Assembly (NCBI GenBank): GCA_013398055.1 | Contig: VZRS01014874.1 | Span: forward strand, 88,724-152,723 | DNA from: Ifrita kowaldi | Lineage: Eukaryota > Chordata > Aves > Passeriformes > Cinclosomatidae | Reading direction: 5' to 3' | Length of the DNA: 64,000 bases | Shown: piece after piece, positions 11,786-26,219 of the stretch | Layout of the letters: the number at the start of each line of letters is the position of its first letter | Position numbering within the stretch: position 1 is the stretch's first letter | The notes under the pieces: model-generated | Databases searched by the model: none | What the model was told of the DNA's origin: nothing | The model's input: the letters and a program-made list of their open reading frames with translations, nothing else | Made by a program: the position numbers and the translations under genes

Positions 11786-14700
11786 GGCTCTTAGTCGTAA
11801 TCTGAAAGCAGGTGCCCCCTGGGAAGGCAGAGCACACCCACACCCCAGGAACTTTCCAGGGGGTTGCACAGCTCAGCTCTGGGGGGACCTGCTGTGCTCA
11901 GTGTCTGTCCTTGCAGGAGTCACTGTATTAGCCAGGGTCTGGGGACCCACCTTGACTCCTACCCTAGGGTTGGGTAGGGCCTCTAGCTAAATAATTGGCA
12001 AAGACATTAGCAAAAACCTGTGCTGCAAAATGAAAGAGCACACATTTTATTTGCAAGTATTGCTCTTCAGTGATTCCTCTGGGGAGCTCGAAGAAGTAAA
12101 ATATTAACTGGGCTGAAAGAGCAGGGAGGCAACTTCATAATAGCTGGTGTGTTTGAACCACTGCATTTGATAAAGCAGTTCAAACAGCAGCCCTGAGCTG
12201 GTGACAGAGTAGCACAACTGCAAATACTGCTCTGTGGGAGGAGTTTGGAAATATGCCCGGGTGTATCTAGGTATACAAATACACCTGGTTTTCTGAAACT
12301 GACCTCCAAAATGCAAAACTATGCAGCATGTTCCTTGTTTCTCCTCCTGAGCACAGCTCGATTTGCTCCATCCTTCCCTGTTTGACCTGAGCATCTTCTC
12401 AGTGCCCCCGGCTGTGCACTCACAGACCAGCCACAGCCCAGGAAAGCTGTTGCCTCGTCCCTGATTAAGTGCAGTGCTTAAGTTTCGAGGTGCAGGGGTG
12501 GCATTTCCAATGTCCTCAGTCTGTGAGCACAGGTGAAGCCCAGCCTCTGATGAAATGCAGCCCTTTGCCTTCCGACTGGGGCACCTTGCTGGAAATAGAA
12601 AGGACTTGGCCCCTCACCTCAGGGCTGTGAATTATATTTCAAAAATAGAAGTATAAAATCTAGGTGGAGAGCTCCAGTACCCAAACATTAGGGTTCCATT
12701 TCCTGTTTGCTCTTCCCCCGCTCATAGATTTTGCAAAAGGTGCTGGGAAAGGACCCATTTGCAACAGGACAGGATCAGGGTTCATCCTCTGCCTGTATGC
12801 TTTGACTTCCTCAGCCTATTGTCTGGTGGTGGGGACACTGTCTTTGAAGCTGACAAGACTTTCCATTACTTTCCTCTGAGCATTCTTTGAATTATTTTGA
12901 CAGAAATTACTGAAAAGTCACAAATAACAAAACAGCCGGCACCCGTTTTCTGTAATTCTTCTCATCTACTTCTGATCATTATCTCTTCAGCCTGTTTATG
13001 TTGATCAAACACTGCTCTTCTGAACACATCACCTGGATTTTATTTTAACCCATGTGCTTTATTTTAAGCTTGGAATTAATGAGTTATAAAAACAGGCAGC
13101 AGGCCATTAAAAATGTGATAATTAGCTTGGATTAAACTGAGCTGTTTCAGATGTTGGAGTTTCAAGCAGCAAAATACAACATATTGTCAACTGTGCTAGC
13201 TAACTTTCAGATCCAAGATGTCCTTGATTCATTGGCTACACAGCCATCATAGTTGAGCAAGTATTATGATGTGTGTGTGTGTATTTATATATATGTGGTT
13301 TTTAGGTAGATAAAGTCCTGGAATATCCTTACAGTGAAAACATAAAGTTTAACCCCTGATGGAATGAATTTGAATTAGTTAACCAAAAATTTATGCAGCA
13401 AATGAATGAGAAGTGCTGAGAAAGTTGTGCTGTTGTCTCTTGACTTTAAAGTCAGCATGCTTATAGAAATTGTTGAAGTATAAAATATCTTTGCATTATC
13501 AGATAAAAGCAGAAAACCAACTTCTATGAAAATGAATTCCAGAAAGGAAAGGTGCCTCCAGACTATCAGTGTCAAAGCAGACATGCCAGAGATAGAGTCC
13601 TCTCCCTACCCTACAGGCAGTGAGAGAGAAATAAGTTTATACTAGGGAGAAAACCTGTTGCTGTTAGTTAAAAAAAAAGGAGTTCAAAAGAGCATTGAGG
13701 AAAAATAAATCAACCAGTCAGTAAGACATTGGAAAGCAGAGTAATTATAAAACAAGTAGTTAATTGCTACAGACTCTTACAATCAGGGAAAAGCTGCCCA
13801 TTAAGAAAGTTAATTGACTGTTAATAAATTAAGACAGTTGTGTTGCTACCAATAAATTATTTTTTCTTTTAATAAAACACTGGTGTGGGTATTAAGTTAA
13901 TTTTCCTACAGAAAGAGCCATCTGACAGAAGGTAGGAGCAGTTCTAATGCAAAACACAATGAAATGGTTCAATTCAAAAAAGGAAATGAGCAACAAAAAT
14001 TCTAGCAGAGAACAGGTAACAGAAAAGTTCAGCCCTGCGAGTGTTAGTAAACAGCATTAAAATTAAACATTTCAGCTTTATCAAAAAAAGCTGGCTCAGA
14101 CCTGATGCATAGTTAAACTGCACTCAGGGTTTCCAGAAATAATTAGACAGAAGGAAAGATGAAACTGGAGCTGACTTCACAGAGTGCATAGCCCAGCTTT
14201 AAAGAAAATTAGTAACAAGAACAAGGAAGGAATCACCTGGATTTCAGCAACTGAAAAAAAGAGCAATCCAGATCAGCTGTCCAGAGTGAATGGGCAAAGT
14301 GGGCAAGTGGGCACAACAAAGGATGCCAGGCAGCCCAGGCACTATGCCTGCCTGCCTCTCTCCTTCCCTTCCTCCCTCCCTCCCTCGGGGGTCTGTTCCT
14401 GCTTGGAGTCCCCAGGAGTTCCTGCAGCACCAGAGATGAATCAGCAGGTGTGTCCTGGGGATTTTAGCCCTACAGATTTGCTCTGGAGAGGAGGATTGGT
14501 AGGAAATCACTGCATGTCTTCTCCTCCTGTTCTCTGCACATGAATGAAATGGTCCCAAACAGTTTTCCAAGGAAGTTCCAAAAGACCCACATACACTGCC
14601 ACAAAGTTTATAGTTCACATCTTTCCAGATCTTTATTACTCTGCTAAGTCTGTTCTTAAGATGAGACACCATCAAAACCTTCTGGAGGTCAAAGAGTGCA

Positions 14701-15739
14701 GAAGAGCAAACTTGTTTGTAGGGCACATTTCCTACATTTCTGAGCTCAGATCACCAAGCAATAACATTCTTTCAGCATGTTATCAAAGCAGTCCCCTGCC
14801 CCTGATCAGCTGTCTTTCTCCAGGATTTCCACTTACTGGAAGAAGCTGCAAGTTGAACCCTGAAAAAGCTCAAGCTCTTCTTGAATATACTTGTCCATGT
14901 GGTATAGACAACTGCCAGTTTGTGTCTCACACTTCTTCATTGCAGCCACACAGTAATATTTTTTAAAATTGTTGCTTCGTTTTAGTGTGTTGGTTTTTGG
15001 TTGGTTCCCCCTCCCCCCCCCAAAAGGAACATTTCCATTGTACTTTCCATCTCATTTTCCATTTGGATCTCCTTTTACTGTTGAGTGCACTAGAGCTCTC
15101 TGGAGCTCTCTGGAGCTGCAGGAGCACTTGCCCTGCATGTTTTAAATCTTTTTGCTTCTTCTTTGCTTCTTTTTGCTTCTTCTTTGATAGTGCCTCTGGA
15201 GCCCTGGTGACAAAGGGCCACATTTTCTGTTCTCTAAAAACTTTGCTGCCTTTTGCCAGATGCATGAAGAGCAACAGGCAGAATCAGCAGAGCAAGTTGT
15301 GGAGCAGCTTTTGCTCTGCTTTGCCCTGCAAAAGTTGGAGGTGAACCCATAAGGAACAGAGGTCACACAAACCCGCTGTGCTGTGTGTGGCCCACAGCGG
15401 GGCTTTACATCAGACCCCCAGCTTCAAGAGAGCAATGACTGCAGCTTCATAGACATACCATAAGGATTTGCAGTTTCCTGTCCTGTGTTGTGTTTGTGCC
15501 TGTGCCATATCCACCTTTGTGTGGTTGGCAGAATAATTTGTTGACAAGTAGTTGGTTTCGGATGGTTGTTTCAAGCAAAGCCAGAACAATATGATGCTAA
15601 TGCTACTCAGAATCTGAGTTTTAGGTACTTTTTATATCCACATAACATGACTCGGAATATCAGGAGTCTCAGTCTTAAATGAGACTTACCTGAGCAGTCC
15701 CAGAAGGCATTTGAGTGCAGAGAGCCAAGTTTTAATTGA
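11786..15739. other. Intergenic DNA without recognised genes
   Basis: It holds a short (TG)n and TA tract near 13272-13300, a (CCTC)n tract at about 14362-14386, a poly-C at about 15009-15020 and an imperfect tttgcttctt repeat at about 15148-15190. No convincing exon was seen. Confidence 0.5.
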
Positions 15740-15938
15740 ATCATAGAACCATAGAGTGGTTTGGGTTAGAAGGGACCTTAGAGCTCATCTTGTTCCAACG
15801 CCCCATCCATGGGCAGGGACAGCTTCCACTAGACCAGGTTGCCTGTCCAGCCTGGCCTTGAACACTTCCAGGGACGGGGCAGCTGCAGCTTCTGTGGCCA
15901 ACCTGTGCCATGGCCTCACCACCCTCACTGCAAAGGAA
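15740..15938 (-). mobile_element. CR1 LINE fragment
   Basis: tcatagaaccatagagtggtttggg at the left is the minus-strand 3' terminus. The usual CR1 3' UTR blocks follow, up to the 'accctcactgcaaaggaa' region, where the copy is truncated. Confidence 0.92.
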
Positions 15939-18900
15939 GAGGGCCATGGAGACTCAGCTGGTGGGTGACTAGACCCCTACATCCCTAAACAGTCACTGCA
16001 GAAGAAGACCTCTATTCCAGGCACTTAAAGTTTGAACAAACATTTACTGCCTGCTCTTGACCCCATTCCCAGGGCAGCATCAGCCCCAGATAACATGTGA
16101 TCTGAGCTGCTCTCATCTCACTGGGGCATTTTCTGTGTTGTCCAAGTTCATGTCAGATGTCAGAGAAGATTTTTATACAGTCTTAAATTTCAAAGGTGAA
16201 GTCTGGTGTGATGTAACATGTCAATTTTTGTGTATTTCAGAAAAATAAGATACTCAGAAAGCCCTATCACCTAGTTCCTGAGAATGAAGTCCCAAGAGAC
16301 TCGGCATGCTGCTTACCCAAATAGTACTTAGTTTTGAAAGCTCAAACTTCATAGTGAGCAATCTAAGCCCACTGTGGACTACTCCTCTTCTTCTAACTTC
16401 ATCCTTTAGCTGGCACAGACTCTTTTAATTAAAATGGTATTTAGAAATGTGTTTAATGAATATTTAAATGCGCCTGGAAGTCTGTCTTTATTTGTTTTGA
16501 AATAAAAGTCCTCAGTGATGCATCAGTAAGGCTGAGACAAGCTGAAGATGATGTGCTTCATAAATCCTTTGCTTTGCCACAGAGGGATGTTAAATAATTC
16601 CTTCTCTTGAAACAGGAAAGTGTATCATCAGACAAAAACCTCCAAATGCTGAAATAGTCATTTTGTTTGTTCAGTTGTACATGTCATGATAGGTCTGAGC
16701 TCACTGCTATCTGACATCTTATAAAGGCACTCAAAGCTCCTCATCTTTTGTAGGCATATCTTTTAATACTCCTGACTGGGTAAAAAGAAAAGAAAAGAAA
16801 AGGGAAGGGAAGGGAAGGGAAGGGAAGGGAAGGGAAAGCTTTGATTTTGATTAGTATTGATTGGTGATTCTGATTAGCAAATCAGAAAAATAGCAACAGG
16901 TTCAAGCCAAATTTAAAGGCTGAGTCTTCTTCCTTCCTAGGTCCAGATACTTGATTATTTTGTATTTGAACTTGATATATTCTTCCTTCACAATTTACAA
17001 AGACCAAAGGAATGGCTGACAGCATGGGAGAGTCAAATTCTGAGATGAAATCACAAGCAACATTGTCTGTGGCCACAAATGCCTGTGTGAAGTGTGCATT
17101 TGTGAGGAGAGAGATCCGTGTGCTGAATTGTTGCCAGTGCGTCAAAGTTCTTGGGTTACAGAGTAAGTTCAGCTGGGAAATATTTTAGCTCTACGTCTTT
17201 ACTTACCACATGCAAACTGAAAATTTCATTTGCTTATCACACATCCAAATTCGAGGAGCAATTCATGTGGAGAGCAGAGGACCCACCTTTAATACAAGCA
17301 CTCCTCCTCTGCCCAGTTCCTGCATCAAAAGCAGAAGGTACTTTCTCCAACAAAAGGGTGCCACAGCCACAGCTGTGGGAAACATTTTATTTCTCTATCT
17401 CATCTTTGAAGCAGCTGAGACCTCTTGCTGGAAGAACAGGGAGGGATATATGAAGAGAGAGAAAAGGAGGAATGGCACCTGACAGACACCCATGGCACTC
17501 TTGTCCTAGTCCAGTATTTCTGATACATTTCTCAAAAAAAAGCAAAGCAAGAGGAGCATTTCTAAAATTTTTAATAGTATTATGCTGTTAGTCTTCTAGT
17601 CAAGAGCAATTTCTAAATGTATTTTATAGTGCTTTGTAAATACTTGACCTTCCTTCTGTGTTTGCTCGCTTTGTTTTTCTTTTTAAACTCATATAGTTTC
17701 AAATAATGGCCCTACAGAGCCACTTCAGATGGGTTGGCATGGCTGCAATTGTGTGAGTGGGAACAAATGTGCTTACCAGGAATGACAAAGAGAACATTTT
17801 GTTCACTACTTCTGCATTACAAGCATCTGGCTCGTGTGGCAGCTGCAGCTGGATCTAGACCCAGCCCCCGGTGCTGCAGCAAGACGGTTTTGTATGCACC
17901 TCACCACAAGGAGGTCCTCCCTGCTATTAGATGCTGTGAAGACCTTTTCAGCCCCCTCACAGACAGCTCAATGGAAAGGTCCAGTTGCAGCACAGTGTAT
18001 GAAAACTCCAAGCATGTAATTAAATTCCAGTGAATCCCGAAACAGTCAAGGTTCATGCTGAGGCACTGGTCTCTCTGGCCTCAACCCAGAAAAACATTTC
18101 AGTGCATGAATAAACCTACTTTGAATAGTCCTACTGGCAAATCAGTGGGAACTACTCATTGCTTCAAGTTAGGTATATGTTCAAGAGATTTGTTTGATGT
18201 GGCCACAGTGCCCCACAGTAAGTGCTGTCTTGAACCAGAGCCTAAATCCAGTTTACCGTGTGGTGACTTTTTGGCATTTCTGATTTCTTACCAGGCAGTC
18301 TTGCTCATTTAGACTTGAACATCTTCATTTCAAAAGCAATGTTAAGCACTTTTAAGTGCACTTTCTCATGATAAACTTTCAGTGATGATTTCCTTTTGGA
18401 CAGTAATATAGTGGTAGATTTACTCTATAAAAACCTGTGAGTTGAAATTCCCTTGAACAGAATTTACAGGATTAGAAGAATATCATAAACATCTGAAAAC
18501 ACTGCACATACAGTCATACTCAGGAGATACAAAGATCTCAAAAACTGCCAGTAAAAATGGTGTCTTTGGTAAAATCCTCCTTATCTTTCATCTTCATGTC
18601 TCACCTTTAAATACAGTGTAACTAGAATTTTGCCTCTTACCATGATTCAGCCAAACATTTATGACAAAACATAAATGTCTTTTCATTAATTGAAGGTGAA
18701 TTCTGAAGCAGCTAAAGTAGAAGACCAAACTTAGTAGCATGCCTTTTCTGCTCTTTTTCCTTTCAGAATGTTCTAGGAAACCAAATTTTTCAAGACCAAG
18801 TTTGTTCAAATAGACTGTGGGATGTGCAAGAGCAACTAAATTCATTACTGGTAAAGCAATCCTAATATTCCAGCACAACCACTTTGGGTCGTTGAAACTC

Positions 18901-19290
18901 AAACTGTGGTTGGAACATTGCCCATGCATTAGGACACTCTTCTGAAGCCTGACACTTCCCCTATTCAGATTACTTAACCTAAATACAAAGAGAAAAATAG
19001 GAAGAGAACACTTGTGCTTTCTTTTAGAAATGGGTCACTCATTAATACCAGGGTTTATGAGATCTAAGGCATATTAAAATTTACCAGCAAAAAAGAGGCA
19101 CGTTCGTCAGTTGTTCTACACTGTGTTATTTAAAGCATATTTTACTCTTAGTTATTGTACCATTAAATAAGCACTGCAAAGTGCCTGCAGTCAGTCAGTA
19201 CTGTCTGAAGCCATACAGGCCAGGTTTCCAGGCACATAAATCCAGCTGAACTCCAAAAGTAATTTAGACAAACAGAGATTTTATGATATA
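15939..19290. other. Intergenic DNA with a purine microsatellite
   Basis: Apart from the (AAAAG)n/(GGGAA)n tract listed separately, no repeat terminus or exon was recognised. Open frames here look random. Confidence 0.5.
16782..16838 (+). repeat. Compound microsatellite (AAAAG)n then (GGGAA)n
   Basis: The run is aaaagaaaagaaaagaaaag followed by at least six copies of ggaag/gggaa. It is a perfect purine-only compound tract and therefore a likely polymorphic locus. Confidence 0.95.
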
Positions 19291-19291
19291 A

Positions 19292-19538
19292 TTCATAGAA
19301 TCATAGAATGGTTTGGGTTGGAAGGCATCTTAAAGGTCATCCAGTTCCATTCCCCTTGCCATGGGCAGGGGCACCTTCCACTAGACCAGGTTGCTCTAAG
19401 CTCTGTCCAACCTTTCCTCGGACATTTCGAAGGATGGGGCAGCCACAGCTTCTCTGGGCAACTTGTGCCAGGGCCTCACAACCCTCACAGGGAAGAATAT
19501 TTTCCAAATATCTAACCTAAACCGACCCTCTTTCAGTT
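19292..19538 (-). mobile_element. CR1 LINE fragment
   Basis: Minus-strand 3' terminus attcatagaatcatagaatgg, then the standard 3' UTR through 'cctcacagggaagaatattttcc' and ctaacctaaaccgaccctct, where the copy ends. Confidence 0.93.
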
Positions 19539-20810
19539 TTAGTAACAATTTTTAATTATGAGCTCTCTCAGCTTCTGTAGGATGCCAGAACTCATTTAAC
19601 TCAGGTGCTCATGTTAGGTACTGTTCAGTGTTAGGTCTTGTTGAAAACTACACTTCCATTGAAGTATCTCTAGTTTCTTACAGATATTGGATATCACTCT
19701 TCAGGTAGTTTCAGACGTGATCAGATAGTGATATATTTGTACACTGACCTTTACCTAGTTATATAAAAAATTATTTGCTATAACCACTTAAACAAATAAA
19801 GCTCCACTTGGACAAACATAATTGTACATTTTCTTAGGTATCTCTGCTTTGCAATAACAATGTCTCGTTACCCACCAGAGGGAGCTCAGTCAAATGTAAG
19901 GGCCTGTTCCACCAACGTAAATTAGTGAGAGCTATTTGAAGGGTTATAAATAGATTTAAGCACATTTTTCGCAGTTAGTGCATAGCTGCGTGTAACTTAT
20001 ATTAGCTGGGAACAGTAATGTGGGTGGTTTGGGTTTTTTTGCTTGAAAGAATACTCCTTTTCTGAAATTATTTAGAAAAGAAGTGTTTGCATTCTTGGCA
20101 CAGATAATTCATCAGGAGGTACTTCTTCATATGTGAGCAGCTGGCTTTTATTTTCACAGCCATGGAGGGTACACCCTGAATAAGTCTATTGTTTAGAACA
20201 GCATTTATAGGAGTATGTCTGAATGTGTCTCTGTCTTCCATGAATACTAACATTTGTATTTTTTTGTACTGACATCTAATCAGTAAACATACATACTGAC
20301 ATACTTGCAGACCAGGAGTACAAAAAGGTCTGACCACAAGACAGTCAAGGTTCTTAGCAGGTAATGTTAAATGATGCATTTACTTCTGACTGCTCTTAAA
20401 AAGTTCAGAGTGGTTGACTTCTTTCAGCTGTCCACACAGAGCAGAGGAATGTGAGAGTCAAAGGCCCAAGCTGGGAAGAGCACTGTGATGAAAGGGCTGG
20501 GGAGAAGTCTGTGGCCACAAGGCAATCTGGGCTGTGCACTGAGATTTGTCATGCACTTGTAAGAAAGTTACAAGACAGAGGTGAAAGTTTTTCAGTCACA
20601 GAACATCACACTGCTATCCCTTCATGTGGGAAACGGGGAGCTAGTTCATAAAAGTACCAAACTCTACTTGTGCAGTGAGAGCAGCAAAAGCCCATTACTG
20701 GGGCTGCAGTTATTTCAGTACTGAAGTGCTCTGGCTTCAATGCAGTTTTTACTCTACACAGGCTATTTATCAAGGCTTTATTTATCTTTAATGCAAATAC
20801 AGCAGTTGAC

Positions 20811-20876
20811 ATAGAATTGGACTTAATGACCCTTATGGGACCCTCCCAACTCAAGGTTTTCTATGATTCTGTGATT
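20811..20876 (+). mobile_element. Very short CR1 LINE 3' end
   Basis: About 65 bases match a CR1 3' end (ttggacttaatgaccctta ... gggaccctcccaactcaagg) and finish with the terminal ctatgattctgtg. It is 5' truncated very close to the 3' end. Confidence 0.75.
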
Positions 20877-23800
20877 AGCAGAATACAATCATATCCTGAT
20901 ACTGGTTATTCCTCTTTCTGTAGAAGAACCATCTGCAATGCTCTGACATCTGTATCACATCATAACTCTGTTAATTCCAAACATAGCTGACAAAAACATA
21001 ACCTTAATGAAGTAAATATTCCAGTATAAAATGTTCATGTAAACTAGGCTTGGAAAAGCTTTGGGAAACATCCAAACAAGAGCTTCTTAATGTTAAGGAC
21101 AACAGCCTATACATTCTATTGGTGCAAGCCATAAACAGCCAGAAAGCAAGCAGTTAAGGCAACAGCTCACTCACCAGTTCCTCTTCCTAGCTGTACCTAC
21201 TTCCTTTCCGTCACTTACAGTTCTCATATCACTTAACTCATTCTAAGCACCCAAAGCACACTTTGGCATCTGGCTGCACATTTCTTACATCAGCACACAC
21301 ATCCTCATTTCATTTCCCTAATTCCTGTATTAATATTTAGAATAAGATTCAGACAAATAACTAAATCCACAAACCACCGACTCTCATATTTTCTAACCAG
21401 TTCAAGAAAACCAAGCATCTGTCACAGCAGGCACCTGCAGGCTGGTAGAATTCCTTGCTGCCACATACCAGCACCGAACCACAAAACATCACACGTAGCA
21501 TTTGGAAACCACCTTGAGCACATGGTGATCATCAGACCATGTCATAAGATTGCCAGCCAACTGGATCTGAGCTCTAGGCTGACGCTGCTTACTCAGTGGG
21601 GATGGATTGTGGTCAGGGGGGATTAAAGGAACTGAGGTTTAGAAGGGGGAACTGATAATTGGTGTGTAGAAAAGCAGAGTGACTCATATGCTAAATCTTG
21701 TGCTTTCTACAGAATAAACCACTGGACCATGTAGTGGAGGAAGCCTGGGTTGAGGATAACAGTGATTTGTGAATGGTTGTCATCTTTCATTCATATGGGT
21801 ATGAGTAATATATGACATTACTTGTAAGGAGCACTGAAGAACCCAGAGGTGACTGGCACTGTCCCATGCAAGGCAGATTCTTATAAAATAATCTACTTTG
21901 AATTTAAAGTGTCAGCCTGACAGTTTTGGTGTGCACATGAAAGACCATCTTGATAACTCCCAGTTTAACCTTGCAAAACCAAGTGACTCGGTGAAGGAAA
22001 TGGTGAGGTCAAGGTTATCCCTCCAACTCCGCTTTGCTACCTTCCCTCCCTCCGTAATGTGCACCGTGGTGCAGTCATGCAGTCAGTGTCTGGTCTTGTG
22101 CCAGAGAAGTCCATCAAGATGGACAACAGGGCCCAGTTTTTTGGTACTTGTTCAGCCTTAGTCTTTCATTGCTGCACACCTTCCAGGCCTGTCATGAAGA
22201 CGGTTAGTAGTTTCACCGTGGGTTTCCAAGGATATGTATCACCATATCATCCATGCATGTGCATGCCACAACATTCCACCAGGAGGGAGAAGACCCTCAG
22301 AGCTGTGGGTGCACAGGTATGACTGTGGAAGTATGAGGATGGGAGAGAAAAGTCATGCCAGCACCCAGGGTTTGTCAATTCTCCTCACAGTCCTGCTGGA
22401 CAGGGCCAATGCTCTTCCTGTTACATCACTGCCTGGACTAAATTTCCTTTCCCTGCAGCCCTTTGTTTCCACCATTGCACATCTTGTACCCCCCACAGAA
22501 AGAGAGGCAAGACTCCTCCAGACAAGTTTTCCCTGTTCCTTTAGACACTTCCACTTTGCGCATTGATCAAGAAAGGAATTTTAGGTAGGGAAAAACACCA
22601 AGTGGCTTCACAATTAACACTGTGACTAGCTCATTTCTGCAAGGTTTTCTGTGACTGGAGATGAAGCAGCAAAGGGGCACATGGCAGAGCTCCCCAACCA
22701 CACAACCCCAAGGAAAGCTGGGAACACCTCTCTGTCCCACCTGTGCCTATTTGTCCCCACTACTAGCAGTGTGTTATCCTCACAAAGGCCTAGATGGCAA
22801 TAAAGCCTCTGGGGGAAGGTGACACCCTTCCAAAGATAATTAGTTCACAAAACCAGACAGAACAGAGGTAGCCCTGGAAAGGGAAACATTTGAAAAAAAA
22901 AAAAAAAAAGGCACCGAACTCAGACTCACAGGTCCTCATCTTCCAGACTTTCCAAGTGTCAAGTCACCCTTGGCTCTGGCTGTTTCAAGACCGCATGAGT
23001 CATATCCTTGCTAACGGGAAGCCTTAAATTGAGTTTGTTCAGCATTCTTTACGACGGAAGGAAGTTAGTTAGCAATGATATAAAATGGAAAGCACAGGTC
23101 TTGTTTATATTTTAAACCCATGTACTTCACTGTTTCTTAAGTGGTTTGAAGCAAATGCATTTACCATGGTAGTGGCATGCTTACTTTTGCTAACCTGAAT
23201 AATCTAGATAACAACAAGAAACACACTTTGTAATATAACCACAGTTCTCACAGCCTGTACATGTTATAAAATTGAACCTTTCATTGGCATGTGATTTCAA
23301 AAGCTGAAACAGGCTTCTAAGTTCTTGGGTGAAATACAGTGTAAAACCATCTTTGAAATAATTGTATAAAACTTGTTTTTATAGCATGATACATACAACA
23401 GGACCCAACGTGCAGACCACTTCAACCAGGGCACAAATCATATTGTCTACTTGGAAAATACAGGATCAATATGATAAATGCGTTTTTAAAAAGCTTCATT
23501 TCAGCTATTTAGTCAGCAGACCTCCCCTATATCTAGAGAAAAACTCAGCATGTCAGAATTGGAGACTTACTGAATGTGAAATATTTCTCACTATTATGCT
23601 CTTGATAAACAAATCAGGAGATGGATGATAGACACAGCAGTTACCTCTCAGAAGGTTGTTCCAGCTACCTTTACTCTTTTCAACACCTGGATGATTTTCT
23701 GGATTATGTTGACTATGCTACATTTTAATTTAACTTGCCTATGAATATTTTTGGAAAATTCCATTTCCCTGCCTTCCTGCCTTTGAATCCCACTTCCCCA

Positions 23801-26219
23801 ACTACTTTTTTCTTTTAAAAATAGTTTTCAAGAGATACTTTAACTTTTCTTCCTTAGTACTTCTATATCAATTTTACTCATTTGTATTGTGATACAATTT
23901 CTCTGAGTCACTGCTCTGAGGCACATGAGCATGCATGCAGGCAAAGATGTTTCATACAAGGCTGTTATTTTTTACTTTCACCATAACTAAAAGCAGGAGG
24001 AAATTTTGATTGCACATAGCTACAGTCCAAGTTGAATACAAATCTTTGACTTGAATTAGTTTGGGATGGTTCAAGAATTTTATATTTATCCAGGCTGGTA
24101 GGCTGGACCACATCAAAAATTTGGTGCCTGCACATCTGTGAAATATTTCCTGAATTCTTCTATCATGGTCAGTACCTAGAGGTTAGGAAAAACACTCCCT
24201 GACTATCCTCAAAGTGCTGATAGTCACAAATGAGGCCCAAGCTTTCCTTCTCCACCTGACTGTGGCTCTCCCTCAGGTTTTTCTCCCAGCATATGATCTG
24301 TTATTTTTCTGATCTCTAAAGCATAGTGGCTGCACTTAAATAGAAAATTTCAAGGTGAACACAGTTATTTGTAAGTAAAGGTCTGCTGTCTGATCTATTT
24401 GCATCCAAAGCCAGTTTGTCAATAAACTAATTTTATGTACTTTATATGGTTTTCAATGAATTCACTGAAATCATCTGACTGGATGTTTTCAAGGCTAGAT
24501 GGAAAAATCTTTGACTAAAATGACAAACTATTTTAAAATGAGAATTCTCTTGCTCAAAACACATAAATACAGGCCAAAAAGTACATTCTAGATTCTGTGG
24601 TCAAAGCAAAGCTCTGATTTCTCTTCAGGTGATGTTTCCCATCAGTGCAAAACTCAAACAAGGCTTTTCCAGCACTTCCAGGCCCAATATTCCAAGTGGT
24701 TCTTATTATGGTTTTTTTTCCTCTTCAGCTTCCACAAGGTACAGTGAAAATTGGATCCCCAGATAATAAGGAAAGAGGAATAAATACAGTGTTACATGGC
24801 TCAGGGAGCATCCCAGCAGGAAGTGAGTGCCTCAAGAGTGGTGATTTCCTGGGTACAGCAGGAAGCAGTGCCAGTTTTGGATGCTGATGCTGCCCTGGTG
24901 GCTCAGGAGGAGAAGTGGAAAAAAAGTTGTCCTCTCCTGCTACCTCTTCATGCTCTCCTGCTGCAGTGCCAGGTGCTTGGAGTAACGCAGAGCCAGTTTT
25001 CACATCTATGCTGCACGGAATACTGTAGGCAATTAGCACAGAAAAATAACAGGCAGCTTGTAATTCTTTTTTTGTCCCCTTTGCTGCCAGGAAATGTTCT
25101 GATTAACATGAAATTCCATTTTCATAATAGATTAGTGATAACAATCAAAGCTAAAGTTCTGGTGGAAATCTTAAGTTCATAGTTTTCAATTACTAAGACA
25201 CATTTCAGTACTAACAACACATTAAGTTGAATTCCAAGCTCATGAAGATGTGACAAGCTGCATCTGTCAAGCAGAGTTTAAAATACAAGGTAATTTGAGA
25301 ACATTCAGAACATAAAATGGCTTTTCTACATCCACTTTTAATGAAAAAACTGTTGTATGAATAGAAATGGAAGTATAACAAAGATTTTTCAGCTGATCTA
25401 AGAAAATACAGGGATAAATAGAGCAAGTAAAACTGACATTTTACTTCCCGGTTATTTGCATATCACGGAACTCCTGTCCATACTTACAGCCACTTATGTT
25501 TCAGAACAGACCAGAAAATAAGAACAAAAGATCCTCACAACAATTTTACTGACATAGTCTCGGTTGAAACTATGATGAAATGATGATTCTTACAATAATT
25601 TTTCATTTCTTTTGTGCCAAAAAGTACAATAAAAAGACTCTCAAGTAATCTTTACACTTGAGGAAGGAAAGTTTGATCTCATCTGTTTGCTTTTAATTTT
25701 ATAAATTGCAAATTATCACTGGCAGTGCACTTGTTTGACAAAAAATGATTTTGTTACTTCAACTTTTAATGTGCAATTTCTCAGATTTTATACAACAGTG
25801 TGAAGTTGACATGAAATGTAGTTTTTACCAATGAGGAGATCTGCTTCAAGATAACTTCCAAACACTTCAGGCATGAGGAAAATAATTTAAAAAGAATTCA
25901 CCAAACTAAAATTAACATACATCTATTCCATATATTAACGTTATCCCTGCTGTATGCCTTAGTATGATCCAAATTTCCAGCACAAAGACTATTTATATAA
26001 TTTTCTAGTGTGTCCATATCTTCTTAAATTGGAAGAAATATGTTTAGAAAAGAAACCTGATCCACTAGAACATATAATGGGGATAGATTAACTTCAATTA
26101 CATTACTTGAAATAAAACATCCATTATATAATGGATGAAATATCCATTATATTAAGCTACTGGGTGGCAAGCATTAAATCAAATATAGACTTCTACATAC
26201 TCTGTATCTGTAGTAAAGT
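20877..26219. other. Intergenic DNA between BACH1-side flank and MAP3K7CL 3' end
   Basis: No coding exon or recognisable mobile element was seen. It includes a run of 17-18 A at about 22894-22910 and a 20-bp palindrome at 26118-26137 (separate entry). Confidence 0.5.
26118..26137. repeat. Perfect 20-bp palindrome plus direct partial copy
   Basis: The sequence catccattatataatggatg equals its own reverse complement. A partial direct copy (tatccattatat) follows at once. It lies about 85 bases beyond the MAP3K7CL polyadenylation signal. Confidence 0.9.

Noticed and set aside
14184..14966. Adjacent 119-, 140- and 160-codon frames on both strands
   Set aside because: Mutually overlapping frames without recognisable protein or exon structure.
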